From Flavobacterium sp. (GTDB taxonomy: Bacteria > Bacteroidota > Bacteroidia > Flavobacteriales > Flavobacteriaceae): a stretch of 64,000 nt of DNA. This document shows positions 28,191 to 37,408 of this stretch, in pieces. Made by a program: the position numbers and the translations under genes. The stretch covers positions 1 through 64,000 of the forward strand of contig NZ_JAPZSU010000016.1 in the NCBI RefSeq assembly GCF_027531905.1, written 5' to 3'. Every line of letters begins with the position of its first letter. Position 1 is the stretch's first letter. Below the pieces are notes generated by a model, which was not told the DNA's origin, did not search any database, and saw only the letters and a list, made by a program, of their open reading frames with translations.

Positions 28191-30119
28191 TTATTTTACA
28201 AATCGGATGATGGCCATTTCTGCAAGCAAAAATGCAAGGGCAAAGATAAGAAACCATTTCCAAAGTTGTTGATCTGTTCTGTTGGTTTGTAACGTATTGA
28301 AAACGTTTTTGATGCTGTCAATAGCTTCGAAATTCGAGGCTAAATTTGTATTGACCTGACTCAAATCACTTTCGGTTCGTGCATAATTGAAAGAGAGGTT
28401 TTCGATGCTTTTTTCTTTATTGAAAATGGTATAATTTCCAGATTTTTTGGGAAGATCGGCAAAAGTTAGTTTTACTTTATTGTCGAGCATTTGTTGTATG
28501 GGAATGAACTGTTCTTCTTTTCCTTTTACAGTTAGCACAGCTTCTTTGGTTAATGTAGTATTGACCCAAAAAGGGGAATTGTTGCCAATAGTTGCGGCAT
28601 AGAGCAAAGCGTTTTTATTAGTTACTCCCATTTTATAAAATACAGGAACAATCAAAGGGGATTGTTGAAAGTTGCTGTTTTTTGTATTAAGAGGAGCTGA
28701 GAAAACGAAAACTGCTCCAACAGATTTTGGTATGGCCGTAAGGAAAGCTGTTTGATCTTCAAAAGAAAGAATGCTTGGATAAGCACTTTTGACTACTATT
28801 GATTTTTCGACTTTTGGATATTGAAAATTAGTGATTTTACTTTCAAAAACGCCACTAAAGAGGGGATGTTCAAAATTGATTTTAGTGATTTGTTTGGCGT
28901 TGTTTTCAGGAGCTATAAACTGAATATTTCCTAGGTTTTTTAGAAAGGAATTGGTTGTTGTTATTGAAGTGTTTTCCGATGGAATAATAACTAAATTCCC
29001 GCCTTTGCTAACAAAAGCTTGTAAGGTAGTTTGCAAGGCTTGTGGGATTTCTGGAATTTCGTTGAGTAGGATGGTCGCCTGTTTTTCGATAATGTTGTAA
29101 TCCAGTGCGCGCAATTCAGAATTGCTGTAATTGAATTCGTCTTTTGTGAAAATTCGAGATAAAAAGTTGCTTTTTATGGATTCGCCAATACTTAAAACAT
29201 TGATTTTTTCGTTTTTGGTGATGCTAAAATAATAGTCATTATCATAAGTCAATCTTTTGTCGTTTATCGTAGCATAACCATGAAATTCTTGTTTTGGGAT
29301 GGTAAAATTTACGGTTTTCTTTTTAGTGTCTAACTTCACCATTGTTTTTGCAATCAGTTTATTTTGATTGAAAAGCGCAATTGACATAGGTTCAAAATCT
29401 TCTCCAAAACCTTTGATAGCAACGGTTATCTCATAAAAGTTATCAAGTGTTTGACTAATAAAAACGCTATCGATAGCGGCGTTGTTTTTTTGTTCGGCTT
29501 CTGGTTTTATGAAATAAATAACTTCTTGATCATCAGTTTTTTGTTCGGATTTTTGTTGTACTCCAACAGCATCCGATAGGATTACGATGTCTTTTTTGAA
29601 TGCAGATTTACGTGTGTTTATTTTGGCTAATTGGGCATCTATTTCAAAAGGTGTAGCGGAATAATTTAGATTTTGTAGTTCTCTTTGAATGGATTTAATA
29701 TCGGTGTTCCAAAAAGTTTGATCGTTGGTTACAAGCGAAAAGGTGCTGTTTTCCGGTGTTTCTTCTAGCAATTCTTGAATGGCTCTTTTGAGTAGTTCGC
29801 CGCGATTGCCTTTGGCTTGCATACTGAAGGAATTGTCGAGAATAATGTACAATTCGTTGTTGGCATTTTTGTGGTCTTTGGCTTCGAAAAAAGGCTGTGC
29901 AAAGGCTATAATTAAACCAGTAAGTAGCAATAAACGCGTGGCTAATAAAAGTCTTTTTTTGATTTTTGAACTTTTTCTAGATTCAATTGTTAGCTTTTTT
30001 AAGAAGCGAACATTGGTAAAATATTCTGTTTTGAATTTTCTTAATTGGAATAAATGTACCAAAATAGGTACTAGTAAAAGGAATAAAAAGTATAGAATTT
30101 CGGGGTGTTTGAAGTGCAT
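28191..30119 (-). CDS. BatA-type membrane protein with von Willebrand A-like domain
   Basis: A 642-residue protein. The N-terminal BatA/aerotolerance domain has two membrane helices (about 8-24 and 58-77) with the diagnostic FLLLVPILVHLFQLRKFKTE. It is followed by a vWA-like domain whose MIDAS start is ELYIILDNSFSMQ (DxSxS), a long periplasmic region including GGNLVIIPSENTS (glutamine-amidotransferase-like fold) and a final helix at about 620-640. Such proteins are common in Bacteroidota and sit in the inner membrane; the molecular role is not settled. It heads the operon with the pseudo-dihydroorotase 31 bases downstream. Confidence 0.85.
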   Translation of the reverse strand: MHFKHPEILYFLFLLLVPILVHLFQLRKFKTEYFTNVRFLKKLTIESRKSSKIKKRLLLATRLLLLTGLIIAFAQPFFEAKDHKNANNELYIILDNSFSMQAKGNRGELLKRAIQELLEETPENSTFSLVTNDQTFWNTDIKSIQRELQNLNYSATPFEIDAQLAKINTRKSAFKKDIVILSDAVGVQQKSEQKTDDQEVIYFIKPEAEQKNNAAIDSVFISQTLDNFYEITVAIKGFGEDFEPMSIALFNQNKLIAKTMVKLDTKKKTVNFTIPKQEFHGYATINDKRLTYDNDYYFSITKNEKINVLSIGESIKSNFLSRIFTKDEFNYSNSELRALDYNIIEKQATILLNEIPEIPQALQTTLQAFVSKGGNLVIIPSENTSITTTNSFLKNLGNIQFIAPENNAKQITKINFEHPLFSGVFESKITNFQYPKVEKSIVVKSAYPSILSFEDQTAFLTAIPKSVGAVFVFSAPLNTKNSNFQQSPLIVPVFYKMGVTNKNALLYAATIGNNSPFWVNTTLTKEAVLTVKGKEEQFIPIQQMLDNKVKLTFADLPKKSGNYTIFNKEKSIENLSFNYARTESDLSQVNTNLASNFEAIDSIKNVFNTLQTNRTDQQLWKWFLIFALAFLLAEMAIIRFVK

Positions 30120-30186
30120 TCTATGGTTGGTTTACTTTATGTTTTGATTTTTTTTTTTTTGATGTTTCCTGAAAAAGCCTTTTGCT

Positions 30187-30302
30187 GCTCTCTAGCCCCG
30201 ATCGCAGTGGCATCCTTTTTTTTTATGGCTGGCAGGTTTGCAAACCTGCCAGCCATAAAAAAAAAGATATAACGGAGAGCGGGACGATGTGGGCAAGAGC
30301 AC
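30187..30302. repeat. Dispersed palindromic intergenic repeat, copy 1
   Basis: The outer arms are TAGCCCCGATCGCAGTGG and AGATATAACGGAGAGCGGGA. The centre is a perfect 50-bp palindrome (30216-30265): nine T, ATGGCTGGCAGGTTTG, its complement, nine A. A second copy, inverted, is at 40211-40311 with the same arms but a different centre. The rest of the 360-bp gap between the BatA-type gene and the lactonase is AT-rich leader. Confidence 0.85.
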
Positions 30303-30480
30303 CTTTTGTTTCTGCTCCTAAATAAAATAAAAGAACAGGGATTGATGGTTCAAAAATACGAATTTGTACCTATGATTGTTAGCTGATGTTTGGTTTTTTC
30401 AAAAAGGGGGTATTTGTTTTGGGGTATTGAAATAATGAGTATTTTCGCAGGACTAATAAAAATCAACTAAATATTTATTC

Positions 30481-31596
30481 ATGAAAAACAAGATTTTAGC
30501 GCTACTTTTTGTTTCTTTTTTTACAACAGTTCATGCTCAGCAGGATCTTTACCACTTATTGGTAGGTACTTATACCAATAAATGTGAGAGTAAAGGGATT
30601 TACAATTATAAATTTGATGTAAACTCTGGGAATTCTTTGTTGCACGGAACTACAGTTAATATTCAAAATCCGAGTTATTTGGCGCTTTCTTCAGATAATA
30701 AACATTTGTATGCGGTGAATGAAGCGGGGGCAACAAGTACGGTAACTTCATTTAGTTATGATGGAAAAGCGGGAAAAATGATTGTGCTGAATAAGCAAGC
30801 GACTAAAGGAGCTGATCCATGTCACATTATTACGGATGATAAAAATGTGATTACGGCCAATTATTCTGGGGGAAATATTACTGTTTTTTTTAAAAATGCT
30901 GATGGTAGTTTGACCGATGCTAAACAAGTGGTGCAACTATCAGGTAGTGGTCCGAATAAAGAGCGTCAGGAAGCTTCTCACATGCATATGGTGGCGTTTT
31001 CTCCAGATCAAAAATATGTTTTGGCTGTTGATTTGGGTACTGATAAAGTTTATGTTTACAGCTACAATGCTGATGCTAGCAAGGATATTTTGACATTTAA
31101 AAGTAGTGTGAGTGTTAAGCCTGGCGGAGGACCACGTCATTTAACGTTTGACAAAGACGGAAAATATGTTTATGTTTTGAATGAACTAGATGGTGGTTTG
31201 TTGACGTATAGTTTTGCTAAGGGAGAGCTGACTTTGGTAGAAGATACCTCGGTAATGGCTAGTGATTACAAAGGTGACTTTGGTTCAGCAGCTATAGCGT
31301 TATCCCCAGATGGTAAATTTTTGTATGCAACAAATAGAGCAGGGGCTAATACCATTTCAATTTTTAAAGTATTGAAAAACGGAAAATTAGAATTTAAAGA
31401 AGCGGTAAGCACTTTGGGGGGAGGCCCTAGAAGTTTTGTAATAGATCCTACAGGGAATTTATTATTAGTAGCGAATCAATCGTCTAATGAAGTAGTGGTT
31501 TTTAGAAGAGATAAAAGCACAGGCGGTTTAACAGATACTGAAAAAAGAATTTCGGTTTGTCAACCTGTTTATTTGCTTTTTGAAAAGCGTTTGTAA
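30481..31596 (+). CDS. Secreted lactonase-family seven-bladed propeller (6-phosphogluconolactonase-like)
   Basis: A 371-residue protein with a signal peptide ending TTVHAQ and the repeating propeller words of the lactonase family: LLVGTYTNKCESKGIYNYKF, NPSYLALSSDNKHLYAVNE, ADPCHIITDDKNVITANYSG and GGGPRHLTFDKDGKYVYVLN. Cytosolic relatives (YbhE/Pgl type) hydrolyse 6-phosphogluconolactone; an exported form more likely acts on another lactone or sugar, so I give no gene symbol. It is monocistronic, flanked by the dispersed repeat and a terminator. Confidence 0.88.
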   Translation: MKNKILALLFVSFFTTVHAQQDLYHLLVGTYTNKCESKGIYNYKFDVNSGNSLLHGTTVNIQNPSYLALSSDNKHLYAVNEAGATSTVTSFSYDGKAGKMIVLNKQATKGADPCHIITDDKNVITANYSGGNITVFFKNADGSLTDAKQVVQLSGSGPNKERQEASHMHMVAFSPDQKYVLAVDLGTDKVYVYSYNADASKDILTFKSSVSVKPGGGPRHLTFDKDGKYVYVLNELDGGLLTYSFAKGELTLVEDTSVMASDYKGDFGSAAIALSPDGKFLYATNRAGANTISIFKVLKNGKLEFKEAVSTLGGGPRSFVIDPTGNLLLVANQSSNEVVVFRRDKSTGGLTDTEKRISVCQPVYLLFEKRL

Positions 31597-31618
31597 TCTA
31601 TTCAAAGCAAAAAAAATA

Positions 31619-31670
31619 AAGCCACGAATTCATCAATTTTATTAATTTTTGAATTCTTGGCTTATTTTTT
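31619..31670. terminator. Hairpin between lactonase and helicase genes
   Basis: AAGCCACGAATTCA (31619-31632) and TGAATTCTTGGCTT (31650-31663) pair with one mismatch; a T run follows. Confidence 0.75.
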
Positions 31671-31675
31671 TGTTC

Positions 31676-33028
31676 TTATTTGTTGGAATCTTTACGTTTT
31701 TTATCTCTTGTTTTGAGCATGTTTCTATTTACAGAACCATGTGTTTTCTTTTTTGTTTTTGATGGGCCGCCAAGATTGACTTTTTTGTTTTTTTTGCTTT
31801 TTTCATGAAAAGCCCCATCTCCCTCTAATTTCACCTTTTTCATTAAAAACTTAACGGGTTGACGGTCTTTTTCGGGTTCGATTAATTTGGTAGAAACCTC
31901 AACCTCTTCTGGGAAAATTGCAATTGGCAATTCCATGTTCATTAAGACTTCGACTTCAATTTTTGCTTCTTCTTCACGAGGTGTTACAAAACTAATCGCG
32001 GTTCCGGTAGCATCGGCTCTACCCGTTCTACCAATTCGATGCATATACAGTTCTGGTAACTCAGGCATTTCGAAGTTGATGACATGAGTAATATTCGAAA
32101 TATCTAATCCTCTTGCCATAATATCCGTAGTGATCAATCCTCTTAAGTTTCCTTCTTGAAATGCTGCCATCGTACTCAATCGATAGTTTTGAGATTTATT
32201 AGAATGGATAATTCCAAATTGACCTTCGAATACTTCATCAATTCGATTGAAAAGCATGTCAGATATTTTTTTGTTGTTCACAAAAACCAAAACTCTACTC
32301 ATGTCTTCATTCTTTTCTAATAAATGTTGTAAAAGATTGATTTTGGTGTTAAAATTGGGAACGTTGTAGGTGATTTGTTCAATATTCTCCAAAGGTGTTC
32401 CTGAGGCGGCAAGGGTTACTTCTTCAGGAAAATCAAAATAGTCATTCAGTACCGCATCCACTTCATCGGTCATGGTGGCCGAGAATAAAATGTTCTGACG
32501 CTTGTTTTTCATCATGGCTAGCAAAGCGGTTAATTGCGTTCGAAAACCCAAGTTGAGCATTTCGTCGAATTCGTCAATGACTAATTTTTGAGTTTCGTCA
32601 AAGCGAACCACTGCGTCCAAAGCCAAATCCATAGTTCTACCCGGAGTACCTACTAAAATATCGACACCTTCATAAACCGCTTTCTTTTGGGTATTAATGT
32701 TGACACCTCCGTAAATTCCGAGTGTTTTAACCGACATATAGCTGGTTAATTTTTCTACTTCTTCAACGACTTGAACCACTAATTCTCTCGTGGGAACAAG
32801 GATGACGATTTTTGGTGTATTGGTATTGGTGAATTTATACAGTTTTAATAATGGAATTAGGTAAGCAAAGGTTTTACCGGTACCAGTTTGCGCAATTCCC
32901 ATCATATCTCGCCCTGACATAATTACCGAAAAAGTTTTTTCTTGTATTGGAGTAGGAGAGGTAAATCCTATTTCATCAATTGCTTTTTGTAAAGATTTAG
33001 GAAGGTTGAATTGCTCGAAAGTGCTCAT
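31676..33028 (-). CDS. DEAD-box-type RNA helicase with DEFD motif II
   Basis: A 450-residue ATP-dependent RNA helicase. Motifs in order: Q motif TPIQEKTF, Walker A AQTGTGKT, PTRELVVQV, TPGR, motif II VIDEFDEM, SAT in LFSATM, TTDIMARGLD and HRIGRTGRA. Motif II reads DEFD rather than DEAD; the acidic residues needed for Mg-ATP are kept. A lysine-rich tail (KKNKKVNLGGPSKTKKK) probably binds RNA. I start at MSTFEQF (33028); an in-frame ATG six bases upstream is also possible. A -7 box lies 18 bases upstream. Confidence 0.93.
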   Translation of the reverse strand: MSTFEQFNLPKSLQKAIDEIGFTSPTPIQEKTFSVIMSGRDMMGIAQTGTGKTFAYLIPLLKLYKFTNTNTPKIVILVPTRELVVQVVEEVEKLTSYMSVKTLGIYGGVNINTQKKAVYEGVDILVGTPGRTMDLALDAVVRFDETQKLVIDEFDEMLNLGFRTQLTALLAMMKNKRQNILFSATMTDEVDAVLNDYFDFPEEVTLAASGTPLENIEQITYNVPNFNTKINLLQHLLEKNEDMSRVLVFVNNKKISDMLFNRIDEVFEGQFGIIHSNKSQNYRLSTMAAFQEGNLRGLITTDIMARGLDISNITHVINFEMPELPELYMHRIGRTGRADATGTAISFVTPREEEAKIEVEVLMNMELPIAIFPEEVEVSTKLIEPEKDRQPVKFLMKKVKLEGDGAFHEKSKKNKKVNLGGPSKTKKKTHGSVNRNMLKTRDKKRKDSNK

Positions 33029-33045
33029 TTGCATTATTTTTTTGG

Positions 33046-33053
33046 CAAAGATA
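33046..33053 (-). promoter_or_regulatory. -7 box of the helicase gene
   Basis: The minus strand reads TATCTTTG, a perfect TANNTTTG close to the start codon. Confidence 0.55.
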
Positions 33054-33092
33054 CTAATATAAGCTGTAAATACTATTTTCTTGAAGGGTTCC

Positions 33093-34130
33093 TTAGTGGG
33101 CTAGGGCTTGGTAATAGAATTGTGAAGCTACATTTTTTTCTTTAGTGACTAACGTTTCTAAGCAATTAATTGCAGTGTTTTTTAGTTCTATGGTGTCAAA
33201 AAAAGACATTCTGTTTTGAATATATTCTATTGTACTTGTAGATCCAATGACTTTTAGAGTTTGTAAACTTTGCTCCTGGAGTTGCGGTGTAAATTGATTT
33301 AGGATAGATAGGATTTTTGTTTCAGCTTCTTGCAAATGAAGTTTTCTTATGGTGATAAGTGCTTCATTTTTTACACTATTATTTTTGAACGAAAGTAAAT
33401 CAATAATGGCATCGGTATCATCACCCTTGCTTTCATGAGCAGCAATTTTTAGTCCTAACAATAAAATTGATGGTTTTTTTGCTTTTAACCAAAAATTAAT
33501 ATGGTTATTGTAGGGATATTTTTGGATATAAAATAGGTTTTCTATTTTTTCTTTATGTTTAATTATTGTGTTTTTTCTTTGATAAAGGGTATTTCCAGTA
33601 GAAATATTAGTTAGCGAGAGATAAGCTGCACTTGCGTTGGATTTGAGTTGCTGGTTTTTGCTTTTTAAATAAGGTATGATTTTTTTTATTCCTTTAGAAT
33701 AATGCATGGTTTGGTAATGATAGAAACCAAGACATTTTTTATATATTTTAGTATCATTGATGAGTCTAGTGGAGTATTTATATAGTTTTAGGGTTCGATA
33801 AATGAGTGTTATAGTTTGTGCTTCTTCTGGACTTAAATTCTTCTTTATAAAGATCATTTCATCAATCAACATTTCTTTGCACCAATTTGCTTTAATGGGT
33901 ATTTTCTTTTTTAATTGTTTTATATGTAGTCGAATATGCTCCTTTTGGTCTTGATTTTTGACAACATCTATTAAGAAATGTTTGATAATTGGGAGTGCGT
34001 TGTCTTGATTTTTTTGAAGATTTTTTTTGTGAATTACGGTAAATAATGTCAAAGTGATGACTAAAACAATTGCAGTAATTGCGAGTACTGGCAGTGCATT
34101 AGAAGTTATATTGGACAAGAATTCTTTCAT
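33093..34130 (-). CDS. HEAT-repeat protein with N-terminal membrane anchor
   Basis: A protein of 345 residues from ATG 34130 (MKEFLSNITS); an ATG 24 bases upstream is also in frame. One membrane helix (about 11-32, LPVLAITAIVLVITLTLFTV) precedes an all-helical body. The C-terminal third has HEAT-like repeats (DAIIDLLSFKNNSVKNEALI, SLQTLKVIGSTSTIEYIQNR). It is rich in lysine and isoleucine. Likely a scaffold facing the cytosol; no enzymatic motif is seen. It stands alone between the helicase and the TIGR02757 gene. Confidence 0.7.
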   Translation of the reverse strand: MKEFLSNITSNALPVLAITAIVLVITLTLFTVIHKKNLQKNQDNALPIIKHFLIDVVKNQDQKEHIRLHIKQLKKKIPIKANWCKEMLIDEMIFIKKNLSPEEAQTITLIYRTLKLYKYSTRLINDTKIYKKCLGFYHYQTMHYSKGIKKIIPYLKSKNQQLKSNASAAYLSLTNISTGNTLYQRKNTIIKHKEKIENLFYIQKYPYNNHINFWLKAKKPSILLLGLKIAAHESKGDDTDAIIDLLSFKNNSVKNEALITIRKLHLQEAETKILSILNQFTPQLQEQSLQTLKVIGSTSTIEYIQNRMSFFDTIELKNTAINCLETLVTKEKNVASQFYYQALAH

Positions 34131-34199
34131 AAGAAAAGATTTTTGTTGTCTCAAATATATGAAAAAAATATAAGTATCTGATGATTAGTGTATTAAAAA

Positions 34200-34964
34200 T
34201 TAAAATCTTTCAAAAACGCCTAGCCCAAATAACGCAAAATCATATTTTACAGGATCGTTTGGATCTAGAATTCTGAGTTGGGTGTCTAATTCATTTAGCG
34301 CTTTCGCATCGTTTTGTTTTCTTGTCAAAAGACCTAATTTACGCGCTACATTGCCTGAATGTACATCCAAAGGACAGGATAATTTTGAAGGAGAGATGTT
34401 TTTCCAGATGCCCAAATCTACGCCTTTGTTGTCTTGGCGGCACATCCATCGTAGGTACATGTTGATTCTTTTGGCTGCCGAATTATTTAACGGATCCGAA
34501 ATGTGTTTTTGACTTCTTTGGGATTGATTTACTTCAAAAAATATTTTTTTAAACTCATGAATGCTTTTTTGAAGGCTATTTTCTTCTTGGTGTTTAGAAA
34601 ATACGGCTTCTAATCCACCGTGATGGCTATATACATGCTGTAATCCTTTGATAAATGCTCGAAAATCTTGACCGTTAAAAGTTCTATGAACAAATGAGTC
34701 TAAAGCTTCTAATTGATTTTCGTTGTGCGATACCACAAAATCATAAGGAGAATTGCCCATCAAATCCATCATTTTATGACTGTTTTTGATGATCATTTTT
34801 CGGTTGCCCCAAGCGATAGTGGCGCTTAAGAAACCAGCAATTTCAATATCTTCTTTTTGAGTAAATAAATGCGGAATTTGAACCGGATCACTTTCGATAA
34901 AATCTAGGGTGTTGTATTCTCGTACTTTTTGGTCTAGAAAATCTTTGAGTTCAGACTCGGTCAT
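34200..34964 (-). CDS. TIGR02757 (DUF2400) family protein
   Basis: A 254-residue protein with the family hallmarks: DPVQIPHLFTQKEDIEIAGF, LSATIAWGNRKMIIKNSHKM, NMYLRWMCRQDNKGVDLGIW, a strongly conserved LSCPLDVHSGNVARKLGLL, and an ending DPVKYDFALFGLGVFE. The family is common in Bacteroidota and has no established biochemical function. It ends the ABC-ATPase transcription unit (the neighbouring gene ends 29 bases upstream). Confidence 0.88.
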   Translation of the reverse strand: MTESELKDFLDQKVREYNTLDFIESDPVQIPHLFTQKEDIEIAGFLSATIAWGNRKMIIKNSHKMMDLMGNSPYDFVVSHNENQLEALDSFVHRTFNGQDFRAFIKGLQHVYSHHGGLEAVFSKHQEENSLQKSIHEFKKIFFEVNQSQRSQKHISDPLNNSAAKRINMYLRWMCRQDNKGVDLGIWKNISPSKLSCPLDVHSGNVARKLGLLTRKQNDAKALNELDTQLRILDPNDPVKYDFALFGLGVFERF

Positions 34965-34993
34965 GTTATGAAATTTAATTGCGATAAATTAGA

Positions 34994-35659
34994 TTATTTA
35001 CTACTAATTTGTCCATCTACCATTACTAATTTTCTGTCAGCCATGTTAGCCAACTCTTCATTGTGTGTAACAATTACAAAGGTTTGTCCCAACTCGTCTC
35101 GTAGTTTAAAAAAAAGTTGATGCAAATTTTCGGCAGAAACCGTATCCAAATTCCCTGAAGGTTCGTCTGCAAAAATAATATCGGGTTTGTTAATCAGGGC
35201 TCTAGCGACCGCCACACGTTGTTGTTCTCCACCTGATAATTCGTTTGGTTTATGATTGAAACGATGTGATAAGCCCAAAAAATCTAATATTTTTTTAGCT
35301 TCTAGTTCTGTTTCTAATTTGTTTTTACCTGCAATGAAAGCAGGAATACATACATTTTCTAATGCGGTAAATTCGGGTAATAACTGATGAAATTGAAAAA
35401 TAAACCCTAGGTTTAAATTTCTAAAACGTGACAAAGCTTTGTCGTTCATTTTCAAGACATCTTCACCGTTGATTAGTAAACTGGCATTTTCTGTTTTTGT
35501 AGGTCTATCCAAGGTACCCAAAATTTGAAGTAAAGTGGTTTTTCCTGCTCCAGATGCGCCAACGATGGACACAATTTCTCCTTTGGTGATATGTAGATCA
35601 ACTCCTTTCAAAACCTCAAGCTGATCGTAGAATTTATGTATGTTTTTCGCCTGTATCAT
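34994..35659 (-). CDS. LolD-type ABC transporter ATPase
   Basis: A 221-residue ABC ATP-binding subunit with Walker [11 protein letters not shown]-loop [18 protein letters not shown], signature [15 protein letters not shown], Walker [13 protein letters not shown] and H-loop VTHNEELA. The [11 protein letters not shown] wording and short length fit the LolD/MacB group that powers lipoprotein release or efflux. No cognate permease lies nearby, so the partner is encoded elsewhere and I assign only the subgroup. Confidence 0.9.
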   Translation of the reverse strand: MIQAKNIHKFYDQLEVLKGVDLHITKGEIVSIVGASGAGKTTLLQILGTLDRPTKTENASLLINGEDVLKMNDKALSRFRNLNLGFIFQFHQLLPEFTALENVCIPAFIAGKNKLETELEAKKILDFLGLSHRFNHKPNELSGGEQQRVAVARALINKPDIIFADEPSGNLDTVSAENLHQLFFKLRDELGQTFVIVTHNEELANMADRKLVMVDGQISSK

Positions 35660-35777
35660 TCCAATCTATTTTTACAAAGAAACAAAGATTTTATTTGCCA
35701 CTCAACTATTATAAAATTTCTTTATAGTAACATTTATTAATATTTAGTTAAAGGATCTTTTTTGTTTAATTAATTAC

Positions 35778-35785
35778 TACATTTG
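35778..35785 (+). promoter_or_regulatory. -7 box of the msrA-folE unit
   Basis: TACATTTG, a perfect TANNTTTG 30 bases before the msrA ATG. A TTG lies 13 bases upstream, closer than the usual spacing. Confidence 0.5.
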
Positions 35786-35815
35786 TTAAACAAAAATATA
35801 AATAATTATTTAGAT

Positions 35816-36343
35816 ATGAGTCATGCAACTTTTTCTGGAGGCTGTTTTTGGTGTACTGAGGCTGTTTTTTTGCAGCTCAAAGGAGTAGAGACAGTAGTAT
35901 CAGGTTATATTGGGGGTACGATAGAAAACCCAACTTATGAACAAATTTGTACTGGAAGGACTGGTCATGCAGAAGCGATACAGATTACTTTTAATGAGGA
36001 TTTGATTTCTTTTGAAACTCTTTTGGAAGTGTTTTTTGCAACACACAATCCAACAACACTTAATAGACAAGGCGCCGATGTAGGAACACAATACCGTAGT
36101 GAAGTTTTTTATCATTCTGAAAAACAAAAGACACTTTCGGAGGCCTATATTCGTCAATTAGATGAGGCTAAATTTTTTGATTCCCCTATTGTTACCCAGC
36201 TTTCTCCAGTTTCAAAGTTTTATCCTGCGGAAGCGTACCATCAAAACTATTATCAACTCAATAAAGAAAAGTCATATTGTCATTACGTTATTACTCCAAA
36301 AAGGAATACACTTTCTGAATCGTTTTCTAAATTATTAAAATAA
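35816..36343 (+). CDS. msrA: Peptide methionine sulfoxide reductase A
   Basis: A 175-residue enzyme that reduces methionine-S-sulfoxide in proteins. The catalytic motif GGCFWC is present (Cys10 nucleophile) with YIGGTIENPTYEQICTGRTG and HNPTTLNRQGADVGTQYRS, all diagnostic. I start at ATG 35816 (MSHATFSGG); an upstream in-frame TTG at 35783 overlaps the -7 promoter box, so the longer form is unlikely. It is followed by folE after 13 bases, probably in one transcript. Confidence 0.95.
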   Translation: MSHATFSGGCFWCTEAVFLQLKGVETVVSGYIGGTIENPTYEQICTGRTGHAEAIQITFNEDLISFETLLEVFFATHNPTTLNRQGADVGTQYRSEVFYHSEKQKTLSEAYIRQLDEAKFFDSPIVTQLSPVSKFYPAEAYHQNYYQLNKEKSYCHYVITPKRNTLSESFSKLLK

Positions 36344-36356
36344 ATACACCTAAAAT

Positions 36357-37025
36357 ATGAACGCAGTATTAGATAGAGAATTAATTGAAATTTTAGGTGA
36401 TAATCACCAAGCCACTAGTGCAGATACACCTCTTAGAGCTGATGCTTTTGTGAAATCGGATGCCCAGAAAATGGAACGAATTGAACATCATTTTCACGCC
36501 ATTATGGAAGAAATGGGATTGGATATGACAGATGATAGCTTGAGCGGTACCCCGTTTCGTGTAGCTAAAATGTATATTCAAGAAATTTTTAGTGGTTTAG
36601 ACCCTAAAAACAAACCCAAAATTTCGGTTTTCGAGAATAGCTATCATTATGACAAAATGTTGGTTGAAGCCAACATTAATTTCAACTCTACTTGCGAACA
36701 TCATTTCTTGCCAATTGTGGGTAAAGCGCACATTGGTTATGTCTCTAGCGGAAAAGTGATTGGTTTGTCAAAATTGAACCGAATCGTTGATTATTATTCT
36801 CGTCGTCCCCAAGTTCAAGAGCGCTTGATTATGCAAATTTTTAACGAATTAAAAACTGTTTTGGAGACGGATAACGTTATCATTGTTATGGAAGCCAAGC
36901 ATTTGTGCGTTTCTAGCCGTGGAATCAAAGACGAAACTAGTTTTACCTCTACTATTCAATATGGAGGAATTTTTAATGAAAAAGAAAATAGAAATGATTT
37001 CTTCAATATGATTAAGCAAGAATAA
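36357..37025 (+). CDS. folE: GTP cyclohydrolase I
   Basis: A 222-residue enzyme that converts GTP to 7,8-dihydroneopterin triphosphate, the first step of folate and pterin synthesis. Zinc ligands are visible as Cys113 and His116 in STCEHHFLPIVG and Cys184 in KHLCVSSRGI; GLSKLNRIVDYYSRRPQVQE is the usual conserved block. Length and residues are those of the zinc-dependent type IA enzyme. Cotranscription with msrA is inferred from spacing. Confidence 0.96.
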   Translation: MNAVLDRELIEILGDNHQATSADTPLRADAFVKSDAQKMERIEHHFHAIMEEMGLDMTDDSLSGTPFRVAKMYIQEIFSGLDPKNKPKISVFENSYHYDKMLVEANINFNSTCEHHFLPIVGKAHIGYVSSGKVIGLSKLNRIVDYYSRRPQVQERLIMQIFNELKTVLETDNVIIVMEAKHLCVSSRGIKDETSFTSTIQYGGIFNEKENRNDFFNMIKQE

Positions 37026-37032
37026 AAGGCAC

Positions 37033-37040
37033 TATTTTTG
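37033..37040 (+). promoter_or_regulatory. -7 box for the 100-residue membrane protein
   Basis: TATTTTTG, a perfect TANNTTTG 25 bases before ATG 37066, just after the folE stop. Confidence 0.5.
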
Positions 37041-37065
37041 TTTGGACTTTTTCAAAAATTAAAAA

Positions 37066-37368
37066 ATGACAAACCAAGTAGAAAGTAGCGCTGAAGCTTC
37101 TCTGAAAAGAAGGCATTTATTTTTAAGTATCTTGTTTGATGCTATTGGGATGCTCTCTTTTTCCATTCCATTGATTGGTGAATTCTCAGATGTTATTTGG
37201 GCACCTTTAGCGGGTTTTCTGATGACCTGGATGTACAAAGGAAGTGTAGGCAAAGTAGCGGGAGCAATTACATTTATAGAAGAAGCTTTTCCTTTTTCAG
37301 ATGTTATTCCCACGTTTACTTTGACTTGGATATACACTTATCTCATCAAGAAACAGAAAAATTCTTAA
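37066..37368 (+). CDS. Small conserved membrane protein
   Basis: A 100-residue protein with three hydrophobic stretches (about 17-37, 42-58 and 82-94) and the words GEFSDVIWAPLAGFLMTWMY, FIEEAFPFSDVIPTFTLTWI. I recall similar small proteins in flavobacteria but know no assigned function. It has its own -7 box and a bidirectional terminator behind it. Confidence 0.7.
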   Translation: MTNQVESSAEASLKRRHLFLSILFDAIGMLSFSIPLIGEFSDVIWAPLAGFLMTWMYKGSVGKVAGAITFIEEAFPFSDVIPTFTLTWIYTYLIKKQKNS

Positions 37369-37380
37369 TTAATACCAACA

Positions 37381-37408
37381 AAAAAAGCTTCAGAAAGGAA
37401 GCTTTTTT
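37381..37408. terminator. Bidirectional hairpin terminator
   Basis: AAAAAAGCTTC (37381-37391) pairs with GAAGCTTTTTT (37398-37408) between convergent small membrane protein genes. Confidence 0.82.

Noticed and set aside
30225..30256. The long palindrome as an ordinary terminator of the lactonase or BatA-type gene
   Set aside because: It lies upstream of both genes' starts and inside a repeat unit with a second copy elsewhere, so the repeat explanation fits better.
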